This document shows, piece by piece, positions 1 to 6,442 of a DNA stretch of 7,090 nt. The number at the start of each line of letters is the position of its first letter. Positions within the stretch are counted from its first letter, which is position 1. The notes under the pieces are model-generated. The model saw only the letters and a list, made by a program, of their open reading frames with translations. It had not been told where the DNA came from and made no database searches. This stretch comes from Ignavibacteriaceae bacterium (lineage in GTDB: Bacteria > Bacteroidota > Ignavibacteria > Ignavibacteriales > Ignavibacteriaceae), in the NCBI GenBank assembly GCA_013388525.1, contig JACAFA010000119.1, positions 1 through 7,090 on the forward strand. Reading direction: 5' to 3'. A program made the translations under genes and the position numbers.

Positions 1-692
1 AGCATTGATTTCTGTGCGGCGGTATCAAAGATTTCATATTCTCTTCTACAAGGCTGAATGCATTCACCTCTGTTCGCACTTTGTCCAAATAAGTGATGAC
101 TCATAAAACATCTTCCGCTTACAGCAATGCACATTGCACCGTGAATGAATGCTTCTATTTCAAGGTCAGTGTTCTTTCTAATCTTCTTTATTTCTTCAAG
201 TGAACATTCTCGCGCGAGCACAATTCTTACCGCACCAAGTCTTTTATAAACCGATGCTGACAAAGAATTTGAAATCGAGCTTTGAGTTGAAATACAGAAA
301 GGAAATTTATTTTTATTGCAAAGTTCAGCAACTGCTAAATCTGAGCAGATTATTCTGTCAATCTTCGCACGTTTAGCAGCAACAATTATTTGCTCGGCTT
401 CATTGAGTTCATCTTCAAAAACTATTGTGTTAAGGGTGAGGTAAGTTTTTACTTTTTTTGAACGGCAGAATTTTGAGATTTCGGGAAGTTCTTCAATTGA
501 AAAGTTCTTTGCCTTTGCACGCATATTCAATTTATCAACACCAAAGTAAACTGCATCTGCACCGGCTTTAACTGCAGCACGTAGCATAGTCCAGTCTCCC
601 GCTGGAGCCATTAGTTCAGGACGGTGGTTGGTGGTTGGTGGTCGGAAGTTGGTGGCCGTTTTACTTATATTTTTTTTTCTTAGCGCTTTCAT
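1..692 (-). CDS. U32-family protein (peptidase U32 / RlhA-TrhP-like), 3' part missing
   Basis: Partial gene that runs off the left edge; about 230 residues are visible. Numbered from the ATG at 692, residues 24-40 (RPELMAPAGDW, then AAVKAGADAVYFG) are the conserved N-terminal strand and loop of U32 proteins. Residues 180-198 fit the U32 signature exactly: E180, F182, G185, C188, G193, C195, S198. C188, C195, C211 and C215 match the four cysteines that ligate an iron-sulfur cluster in studied members. The family includes RlhA (23S rRNA C2501 hydroxylation), TrhP (tRNA U34 hydroxylation), UbiU/V and so-called collagenases; which one this is cannot be told from this half. The start is uncertain. 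The frame is open from 701, with an ATG at 692 inside the neighbouring four-helix gene (32 nt overlap) and another at 611 that would omit the conserved PEL. Neither has a Shine-Dalgarno sequence, unlike pepT. Residues 1-23 are encoded by the cassette and look foreign to the family. Confidence 0.9.
   Translation of the reverse strand, partial: MKALRKKNISKTATNFRPPTTNHRPELMAPAGDWTMLRAAVKAGADAVYFGVDKLNMRAKAKNFSIEELPEISKFCRSKKVKTYLTLNTIVFEDELNEAEQIIVAAKRAKIDRIICSDLAVAELCNKNKFPFCISTQSSISNSLSASVYKRLGAVRIVLARECSLEEIKKIRKNTDLEIEAFIHGAMCIAVSGRCFMSHHLFGQSANRGECIQPCRREYEIFDTAAQKSM
623..657 (+). repeat. Left heptamer array, five GG-rich 7-nt units
   Basis: Five consecutive 7-nt units of the form GGNNGNN, the first two identical. 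On the minus strand the array is read through in frame by the extended U32 gene and gives a low-complexity N/T/P/R/H stretch just before PEL. The + strand has closely spaced GG doublets compatible with a two-tier G-quadruplex. Confidence 0.75.
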
Positions 693-1044
693 CAAGATAA
701 TTTATATAAGAACTTAATTTCGGGAGAAGAATATCAATGATATCAAATATCTCTTTGAATTCTTTATCCGTCAATAAATTTCTACGCTTTGACTTTTTTG
801 TCCAATGAATAGTTTCAAATAACGAACCTCTGGAAATTTTAGCATATCTCGATCGATCAGCAAAGCTACCTTTACCATAGCCCTCAGAAATGTTAGAGCC
901 TATACTGTCACTGGCATCAACGTATTGTACTCCAACTGTGTTTTTAGGAAATGAATCCCACTTGATAACTATACTCCAAATCAAGTCACTGAGTTTTTCC
1001 GCTAACTGGTATATCTCTAAATCTTCAAACTTTGAATTAGTCAT
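661..1044 (-). CDS. Four-helix-bundle protein of the S23 / 23S rRNA intervening-sequence (IVP) family
   Basis: 127 residues, the usual length of the family (TIGR02436/PF05635 type). Family landmarks are visible: an N-terminal FEDLEIYQLAEKL helix (residues 6-18), the central SIGSNISEGYGKGS turn (47-60), and the following helix with RYAKISRGSLFE (66-77). The last residues are a lysine-rich tail (AKKKKYK) over an A9 tract. The family was first found as ORFs in intervening sequences of 23S rRNA genes and shares its fold with the Avd accessory protein of diversity-generating retroelements; the biochemical role of free-standing copies is not established. No reverse transcriptase or rRNA gene is in the window. 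It lies between pepT and the U32 gene on the same strand, enclosed by inverted heptamer arrays. No strong Shine-Dalgarno precedes the ATG at 1044. Confidence 0.9.
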   Translation of the reverse strand: MTNSKFEDLEIYQLAEKLSDLIWSIVIKWDSFPKNTVGVQYVDASDSIGSNISEGYGKGSFADRSRYAKISRGSLFETIHWTKKSKRRNLLTDKEFKEIFDIIDILLPKLSSYINYLDESAKKKKYK

Positions 1045-1100
1045 TTGAATGATTGCTTAATGTATATACAAAAATTATCCGCTTCTTACTGTAAATCATC

Positions 1101-1142
1101 TACAACCAACATCCCACCTCCCACTCCCAACCACCAACTTCC
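1101..1142 (-). repeat. Right heptamer array, six GG-rich 7-nt units
   Basis: Read on the minus strand, six consecutive units of the form GGNNGTN lie between the pepT stop and the four-helix gene. The outermost unit pair, GGAAGTT-GGTGG, is an exact inverted copy of part of the left array. The middle units contain three GGG runs. The 56 nt between this array and the four-helix ATG (1045-1100) hold no feature that I could identify. Confidence 0.75.
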
Positions 1143-1148
1143 AAAAAC

Positions 1149-2396
1149 CTAACTTCTCTTTTCCCAGATTTTTACTATTTCCACAATCACTTTCACCGCC
1201 ATTTCCATATCCTGAATTGCAACCCACTCAAGCTGTGAATGGAAGCTGTGTTCGCCTGCAAAGATGTTTGGACAAGGCAGACCCATAAACGATAAACGTG
1301 AACCATCTGTGCCGCCGCGAATTGGATGCATTATCGGTTTAATACCAAGATTCTTCATTGCTTGGACAGCATACTTTGCAACCTGAGGATGCTTAACAAG
1401 AACTTCCTTCATATTTCTGTACTGGTTGATTACTTTGAACTCATACTTTGAGCCGGGGAATTTTGCTACGGCTTTCTTTGCAAGTTTTTCAAGAAGGTTT
1501 TCGTATTGTTTCAACTTCGGAGTTTCAAAATCTCTGATGATTATTTTCAACGTTGTGAATTCTTCCATTCCGTTTATTGTTGTGCAGTGAACATATCCTT
1601 GCCTTTTCTCAGTCGTTTCGGGAGAGAGTGTTTTCTTCGGAAGACTTTCCATAAATGCAGCGGCAATCTTGATCGAGTTGATCATCTGATTCTTCGCATA
1701 ACCGGGATGAATATTTTTACCAATGAATTTCAGTACGACCATATCAGCGCTGAAAGTTTCCGACTCAACTTCGCCGAGACTTGAACCATCAACTGTGTAA
1801 GCATATTTGGCTCCAAGTTTTTTCAGATCAATTTTTTCTGTTCCTCTGCCAACTTCCTCATCAGGAGTGAAACAAATTTTTATCGGACCGTGTTTTATTT
1901 CAGGATGAGTGAGCAGATAATTTACTGCATCCATAATTTCCGCAACTCCCGCTTTGTTATCTGCGCCGAGAAGAGTTGAACCATCTGTAGTGATGATATC
2001 GAATCCTTTCATATTCTTCAGGTCAGGGTTTTCACTTACCTTAATTACTCTGCCTTCTTTGGGAAGTCTTATATCGCCGCCTTTATAATTTTTATGAATG
2101 ATTGGTTTGACATTCTTACCAGTAACCGCTGGTGAAGTATCAATGTGAGCGATGAATGCAACAGGCGGGACTTTTTTATTAGTATTTGCCGGAAGTGTTG
2201 CCATAACGTAGCCCCACTTATCCATTGCCGCATCTTTTAGTCCCATCTTCTTTAATTCTTTTGCAAGATCGGCAGAAAGTCTTTTCTGTTTTTCTGTGCT
2301 TGGGAATGAAGTTGACTCTTCATCTGACTGAGTATCGTATTTTACATACTTTAAAAAACGATCAACACAAGTGAATTTATATTTTGGATCGAACAT
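1149..2396 (-). CDS. pepT: Peptidase T (tripeptide aminopeptidase, M20B)
   Basis: A cytoplasmic di-zinc metallopeptidase that removes the N-terminal residue from tripeptides, a late step in peptide breakdown. The 415 residues compare with about 408 in E. coli PepT. All metal and catalytic positions can be read: H84 and catalytic D86 in IAHIDTS, bridging D146 in LLGADNKAG, catalytic E180 and ligand E181 in TPDEEVGRG, D203 in TVDGSSLGE, and H386 in the C-terminal HSFHSQLEW. The PepT-specific GGTDGSRLSFMGLPCPNIF stretch is at 361-379, and the dimerisation domain lies between about 210 and 320. The ATG at 2396 is preceded by a strong GGAGG (2401-2405 on the minus strand) with 4 nt spacing, which fixes the start. 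The gene looks complete. It is transcribed away from the secreted-protein genes and towards the four-helix and U32 genes, with which it may be co-transcribed. Confidence 0.97.
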   Translation of the reverse strand: MFDPKYKFTCVDRFLKYVKYDTQSDEESTSFPSTEKQKRLSADLAKELKKMGLKDAAMDKWGYVMATLPANTNKKVPPVAFIAHIDTSPAVTGKNVKPIIHKNYKGGDIRLPKEGRVIKVSENPDLKNMKGFDIITTDGSTLLGADNKAGVAEIMDAVNYLLTHPEIKHGPIKICFTPDEEVGRGTEKIDLKKLGAKYAYTVDGSSLGEVESETFSADMVVLKFIGKNIHPGYAKNQMINSIKIAAAFMESLPKKTLSPETTEKRQGYVHCTTINGMEEFTTLKIIIRDFETPKLKQYENLLEKLAKKAVAKFPGSKYEFKVINQYRNMKEVLVKHPQVAKYAVQAMKNLGIKPIMHPIRGGTDGSRLSFMGLPCPNIFAGEHSFHSQLEWVAIQDMEMAVKVIVEIVKIWEKRS

Positions 2397-2400
2397 GATT

Positions 2401-2405
2401 CCTCC
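2401..2405 (-). promoter_or_regulatory. Strong Shine-Dalgarno for pepT
   Basis: GGAGG on the minus strand, 4 nt before the pepT ATG. It shows that this organism does use Shine-Dalgarno signals, which makes their absence at the U32 gene notable. Confidence 0.8.
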
Positions 2406-2429
2406 GGGTTATGAAAATATTTAGATTGC

Positions 2430-2449
2430 TTACAGAAAATTAACTGTAA
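2430..2449 (-). promoter_or_regulatory. Dyad TTACAG-N8-CTGTAA upstream of pepT
   Basis: A perfect 6-bp inverted repeat with an 8-bp AT-rich spacer, centred about 43 bp upstream of the pepT start. The size and position suit a dimeric repressor or activator site. No confident -35/-10 pair for pepT was found around it, so the role is only inferred. Confidence 0.3.
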
Positions 2450-2551
2450 ATGAATAAGTAAAAAAGCTAAAGAGTTAAATAATGATCCAATTTTATTAGG
2501 CATTATTTAAATGGGAAGCCTATGCTTCACAAAAATTTAACATTATATTCC

Positions 2552-2580
2552 TTGACTTTTTAAATTTCATATTCTAAATT
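2552..2580 (+). promoter_or_regulatory. Candidate sigma70-type promoter for the secreted-protein genes
   Basis: TTGACT (2552-2557) and TAAATT (2575-2580) are separated by 17 bp, predicting a transcript starting near 2587 with a leader of about 240 nt. The region is very AT-rich, so chance matches are likely. It gains support from the 9-bp inverted repeat that surrounds the -10 element. Confidence 0.35.
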
Positions 2581-2592
2581 TCTTATGAAATT
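2563..2592 (+). promoter_or_regulatory. 9-bp inverted repeat around the candidate -10 box
   Basis: AATTTCATA (2563-2571) and TATGAAATT (2584-2592) are perfect inverted copies with a 12-bp spacer that contains the -10 candidate. The octamer TAAATTTC also occurs twice as a direct repeat (2561-2568 and 2575-2582). The layout suits an operator that blocks polymerase. Confidence 0.35.
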
Positions 2593-2639
2593 AATTCGGG
2601 GTAGATACCTGATGAATATTTTTATGGCACGATATTTAG

Positions 2640-2665
2640 CTCTCTCTCTCTCTCTCTCTCTCTCT
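2640..2665 (+). repeat. (CT)13 dinucleotide microsatellite
   Basis: Twenty-six bases of uninterrupted CT repeat, directly followed by GGAGGAG. It lies about 165 nt upstream of the start of the secreted propeller gene and inside its predicted leader. Long perfect dinucleotide tracts are uncommon in bacteria outside phase-variable loci. Confidence 0.95.
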
Positions 2666-2692
2666 GGAGGAGAACAAAATGAATTCTCCTCT
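2666..2692 (+). promoter_or_regulatory. Hairpin enclosing a Shine-Dalgarno and an ATG
   Basis: The purine run at 2666-2674 pairs with 2684-2692 (eight Watson-Crick pairs plus one G-U) around a 9-nt loop. The stem holds GGAGGAG and the loop holds the ATG at 2679, so folding would hide the ribosome site. The CT tract just upstream is an alternative pyrimidine partner for the same purines. Confidence 0.4.
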
Positions 2693-2780
2693 CACAAATC
2701 TTTTGTGCCAGTTTAATGTTCGTCTTCTTTCCACACACCCTTTCTTCACCACAAATTTTTATACAACAGGTTTTACGTAG
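2679..2780 (+). CDS. Possible 33-residue leader peptide
   Basis: An ATG at 2679 follows a near-ideal GGAGGAG at 2666-2672 and opens a 33-codon frame ending in TAG at 2778-2780. The product begins MNSPLTNLL and ends TTGFT; it matches nothing I recognise. An upstream ATG at 2624 reads through the CT tract in another frame (30 codons, ending at 2716). Adding one CT unit would put that ATG in frame with this ORF. It could be a translated leader of the gene at 2829, or chance. Confidence 0.2.
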   Translation: MNSPLTNLLCQFNVRLLSTHPFFTTNFYTTGFT

Positions 2781-2828
2781 CTTGACAAGGTCGATATCTC
2801 TTTCCCGAAATTTTAACAAGAGGATAAT

Positions 2829-4574
2829 ATGTTATCTCATAAATTTTTTATTGTGGCTTTTATATTTTTTGCAGTAGCTCAAAATACATATACGCAAAAA
2901 AGAACATTTGATGAATTCAGGAACCATCCTGGCATTGAAGTCCATCTTCTGCAGGATAGCACCATTGAAGTGGTTGACAAAGTAACAAATGACAGTTACT
3001 TAAAAACTTTGAGAGTATTTCCGGAAGAAGATAATCTTAAGCAGGCAGATTTAATACTAGAGCTTGACACATTAAACCTCAGTTACTATGAAAATCTTTA
3101 CCGTACCTGGGGAAAAATACCAGCCTACAATGCATACTCTGCAAATTATATTGCAATTGATGCTAATAAAAACAACAAGTTTGAACTATATGTATACAGA
3201 TTTGTTGAAAATTCACCGAATGGAGACTATACAGATGCACAAATATACGAGCAAAGTGAGGATTCAATTTTTAATTTAATCTTTGATTTTACACCGGATT
3301 CATTATCGATGTTTTTCGATGTTGGTGATATTACCAGTGACGGATTATTGGATATTTTTTGCAGGGACTATAATAATGCATTGTGGTTCTATAAGCAGAA
3401 TACTTCTAATGATTTAATCAATAATTTTGATTTCATATATCATCCTTTCCCACGTGTCTATCAGCCAAACACCCCGACATTTTATGACATTGATAATGAC
3501 GGTACTCTCGAGATTATTTATTTCCTTTTTGCTGGCGATGGAGACAGTGTTTGGGCTTACAGCAACCACGTTGCAAAGTACAATCCTCAAATCAATAACT
3601 ATGAGTTGATTTATCATCATCGCCCATTACCGGATAAATATACTTATGGTTTTTCAATTGGTGATTTTGATCAGGATGGGAAAGGAAATTTTGGAACCGG
3701 AAGCATAGACGGTAAATTCTACATTTACGAGCACGTTCAGGGGCAGCAATATGAGGTTGAGCTTGAGGATACACTTCAAACATACAATGCATACTTGACA
3801 ACTTTTACAGACGATATGGATGGAAATGGAAAACCGGAAATCTGGATCGGGGGAGACTTCAGCAGTAGCGTATATGGAGGCGTTACAAGGATATATGCTT
3901 ATGAAGCTAATGGTCCGGCAAATTATGAGCAGGTTTACCAGATAGATATTCGGGGGCTTTTTGCCTTTACAACCGGTAAGCTGCGATATTGTGATCTGGA
4001 CTATGATGGAAAGAAAGATCTTTTTCTTGCAAACGGAGATTTTGTTTTCTGCATAAAAAACAATGGAGTGGGATCATACTATTTTGATTTTATAAAACTC
4101 TTACCATTAATTGATACTACCTATTCCATTCAAATGATAGACAGAATTGACGCTGCCGATCTGGATGGTGATAATTCTTTTGAAATTGTTGCAAACCATT
4201 ACCTGTACTTTCCGTCTCAGGAGAGTGCGTATTTCTCTGTTTTTTACAAACGCAATAAGATTTCTGGAGTGGATGATATTTATAATCCTATCCCTGATAG
4301 GTTTAATTTGTATAATAACTATCCAAATCCATTCAATCCTGAAACCAATATAAAATTCCATCTGCCTTTGGAAGCAAAAGTTTCTTTAAGCATCTATAAT
4401 ATTCTCGGGGAAGAGATAAAAGAATTAATAAATGAAACCCGCTTAAGCGGAGAATATGAAATTACCTGGAATGGAACAGATAAGAATGGCAACCCGGTTC
4501 CATCAGGTATTTATTTCATTACAATGAAAGCAGGCAACTTTCAAAAAACAATTAAATCAGTTTTAGTTAAATAA
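2829..4574 (+). CDS. Secreted FG-GAP/VCBS-like seven-repeat propeller with T9SS sorting domain
   Basis: 581 residues. The start has a hydrophobic signal peptide (about 1-17, AVA then Q18 a likely cleavage site). The body holds seven Asp-rich, calcium-loop-like motifs of DxDxDG type, starting near D111, D167, D220, D279, D329, D389 and D444. Their 50-60 residue spacing fits seven blades of an FG-GAP/VCBS beta-propeller as in integrin-alpha-like extracellular proteins. The first motif is degenerate. Residues 490-581 form a type A T9SS C-terminal domain: NYPNPFNP at 497-504, an Ig-like SLSIYNILGEEI strand, and PSGIYFITMKAG before a terminal KSVLVK. The protein is therefore expected to be exported by Sec and then moved to the surface or medium by T9SS. 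No catalytic residues were recognised, so ligand or adhesion roles are guesses. AGAGGA lies 7-12 nt before the ATG. A long leader with a CT microsatellite precedes it. Confidence 0.88.
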   Translation: MLSHKFFIVAFIFFAVAQNTYTQKRTFDEFRNHPGIEVHLLQDSTIEVVDKVTNDSYLKTLRVFPEEDNLKQADLILELDTLNLSYYENLYRTWGKIPAYNAYSANYIAIDANKNNKFELYVYRFVENSPNGDYTDAQIYEQSEDSIFNLIFDFTPDSLSMFFDVGDITSDGLLDIFCRDYNNALWFYKQNTSNDLINNFDFIYHPFPRVYQPNTPTFYDIDNDGTLEIIYFLFAGDGDSVWAYSNHVAKYNPQINNYELIYHHRPLPDKYTYGFSIGDFDQDGKGNFGTGSIDGKFYIYEHVQGQQYEVELEDTLQTYNAYLTTFTDDMDGNGKPEIWIGGDFSSSVYGGVTRIYAYEANGPANYEQVYQIDIRGLFAFTTGKLRYCDLDYDGKKDLFLANGDFVFCIKNNGVGSYYFDFIKLLPLIDTTYSIQMIDRIDAADLDGDNSFEIVANHYLYFPSQESAYFSVFYKRNKISGVDDIYNPIPDRFNLYNNYPNPFNPETNIKFHLPLEAKVSLSIYNILGEEIKELINETRLSGEYEITWNGTDKNGNPVPSGIYFITMKAGNFQKTIKSVLVK

Positions 4575-4620
4575 TAAGTCTCAGCATACTAGTTGATTCT
4601 TATAAAAAGGGAGAAACAAA

Positions 4621-6356
4621 ATGAAAAAGCTAATTTTTATTCTTACAGTTTTATTTATATCAGTTGGCTTCAGCCAGAATTACTGGACATCAGAAATTGA
4701 TATTAATTTCTTTGTCCAATCAAATACAAAAGTTGCTTCATTTGTAGATCAAAATGGGGTGCATATTGTTTACTCAAGGAATGGCGGAATAAGATATGCA
4801 CTTGTTAACTCAAACGGTGGTATCGTACAAAATAAATACGATAAAGTAATCGAATCAGAAGGCGCAGGAACTAATTATGCAAATGTAGTTGCATTTGGAA
4901 ATAACGTTTATGCGGTCTATTACAAAAACAATGATATTAAAGTTGCAAAAAGTACGAATCTCGGAGATACCTGGAATAACACTTTCTCTTATTATGATTT
5001 GAAAAATACAGGATGTAATAAAATTCTTGCTTATAAATATGGAGATAATATTTATATAGTTTGGTCAGAGGTTAGAGTAAGCGGTTGGGGTTATGATTCG
5101 CATTTCATCAGATTTACGCCATCTACCACAAGTTGGAGCGAATATAAAAATGTTACTGAAAATGAAGAGTACGGTGGAGACGAACCGGATTTAACATTTT
5201 CACCTGACAGGGTTCACGTTAGCTTTATTAAATACCAGTTTTCAGAACCAAAGACAAGAGATCGTTCCTCGGGGATTTGGCAAACTTCTCAAAGCGTGCC
5301 ATTCGATTATTTACCGTATACAACCAATTTGAGAAAAGGTAAACCAATTATTTCAAGTAACTATTTAAATGAGATGTACAGAGCAGACTATGCATCAATT
5401 GGAACAGAAGGTTCTTACATTGGTCATTCATATCGCAGCTTAAGTAATTCAACCTGGTATCAAAACGATGAAAACCTTTTCACTCCGGTTAATAAAATAC
5501 ACGTTGTGAATAATGCGCTTAATAACAGGATACATATTATATAATATGATGAACTGGCTGGTAACTATGTTCACAAGTATCTTACAGGGACAACCTATTC
5601 AAATGTTGTTGCAAATGTACCTCTGTTTGAACAATCAAGTTTCTTAAGTTCAAATTCTAATGACTTATATCTGTTAAGGGGAAATAATCCTGATTATCCT
5701 TCGAAGATAAAATTCCGTCATTACGATGATGCTCCTGCCCCACCACAAAATCTAACAATCACAAAAAGCGCAAATAATCACCCATTACTTTCCTGGAATG
5801 CAAACCTAGAACCTGATAGAAGCTATTATCAATTATACAGGTGGGATAGTTATGGTGGCGGTTGGCAGCCCTTGGCGCAAACATCTAATACTTCTTATGA
5901 GGATGCAACATTAACTTATTGCACGGCAATACCACCCCGGCGCAATGTCCCGATTTACGCAGCTTCCAGTTTAAAGTAACAGCGGTAGATTTAGGTTCTC
6001 ACGAATCTGACCCATCTAATATTGTTGAGTCCCGCTTAGTTGGTGGTCCACCTTCAAAAGCTGGGGCTGGCGATCCAGGTGTTGAAACAGTAATTGAGTA
6101 TTCTTTAAGTCAGAATTACCCAAACCCTTTCAATCCTACCACAACAATAAATTACTCAATAAAGACAACAGGGTTGGTAACACTAAAAGTTTACGATATG
6201 CTTGGAGTAGAAGTTGCTTCCTTAGTAAATGAAAATCAAGAGGCTGGAAATTATTCTGTTACTTTCAACGCATCAGAATTACCAAGCGGAATTTATTTTT
6301 ATACACTAACTTCAGGAAACTTTATAGTTACAAAGAAATTAATCCTACTTCGATAA
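4621..6356 (+). pseudogene. Broken secreted BNR-like / fibronectin-III protein with T9SS sorting domain
   Basis: A clear secreted-protein gene with two lesions. ATG 4621 follows GGGAGA and a signal peptide (MKKLIFILTVLFISVGFS). The first 307 residues hold sialidase/BNR-like propeller strands, including an Asp-box-like STNLGDTW (111-118) with Asn in place of the usual Asp. An in-frame TAA at 5542-5544 interrupts IHII-stop-YDELAG, but the same frame continues with sensible propeller sequence and the start of a fibronectin-III domain (about 5734 on). Near 5901-5938 the frame shifts by one base into the frame that ends at 6356. This frame completes the domain (FQFKVTAVD) and gives NYPNPFNPTT (from 6114) and a type A T9SS tail ending LILLR. 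Restoring one base, for example in the C4 run at 5935-5938, and the stop would give about 578 residues. The gene lies 46 nt after its neighbour and is probably co-transcribed. Sequencing or assembly error is an alternative. Confidence 0.85.
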
Positions 6357-6402
6357 ATCTTCGCAGGACAGGTTTTACTGAAGTAAACTCTCGTAAATTT
6401 CT

Positions 6403-6431
6403 AAAGCCGGGGTTAAACACTCCGGCTTTTT
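6403..6431 (+). terminator. Hairpin terminator between convergent genes
   Basis: AAAGCCGGGG pairs with CTCCGGCTTT (10-bp stem, one G-U) around a 7-nt loop, and the stem runs into five T residues on the + strand. It ends the secreted-protein transcript. On the minus strand the tail is weaker (TTTAG), so it may also serve the OmpA gene whose stop is 12 nt away. Confidence 0.85.
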
Positions 6432-6442
6432 ACTTATAAATA

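Larger units (their letters stand above)
623..1142 (-). mobile_element. Candidate S23/IVP cassette bounded by inverted heptamer arrays
   Basis: About 520 bp made of one small gene plus two G/C-skewed arms. The left arm (623-657, + strand) is five 7-nt units: GGTGGTT twice, then GGTGGTC, GGAAGTT, GGTGGCC. The right arm (1142-1101, - strand) is six units: GGAAGTT, GGTGGTT, GGGAGTG, GGAGGTG, GGATGTT, GGTTGTA. The arms are therefore inverted relative to each other, and share a perfect 12-nt match (GGAAGTTGGTGG, + strand 644-655 and - strand 1142-1131). The left edge lies directly against the conserved N terminus of the U32 protein and the right edge lies 6 nt from the pepT stop codon, which suggests insertion into a tight pepT-U32 junction. 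No target-site duplication or transposase was seen, so mobility is inferred only from arm symmetry and position. Confidence 0.45.

Noticed and set aside
661..1044. The four-helix gene as the accessory (Avd) part of a diversity-generating retroelement
   Set aside because: There is no reverse transcriptase, template repeat or variable repeat in the window, and the sequence reads as the S23/IVP branch.
623..1142. Heptamer arrays as a CRISPR array
   Set aside because: The units are 7 nt, contiguous and without spacers, and they are inverted around a gene.
1506..1784. Plus-strand ORF of 92 codons inside pepT
   Set aside because: It is an antisense shadow of a complete, well-conserved peptidase T gene, with no ribosome site.
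2782..2787. TTGACA as a -35 box close to the gene at 2829
   Set aside because: No acceptable -10 sequence lies 15-19 bp downstream.
2622..2819. Minus-strand ORF of 65 codons ending in an RERERE repeat
   Set aside because: It is produced by reading the CT microsatellite on the opposite strand; it has no Shine-Dalgarno and no recognisable family.
5919..6356. Separate gene starting with TTG at 5919
   Set aside because: It begins in the middle of a fibronectin-III domain without a signal peptide, although it ends in a T9SS tail that needs one; it is the 3' part of the broken gene at 4621.
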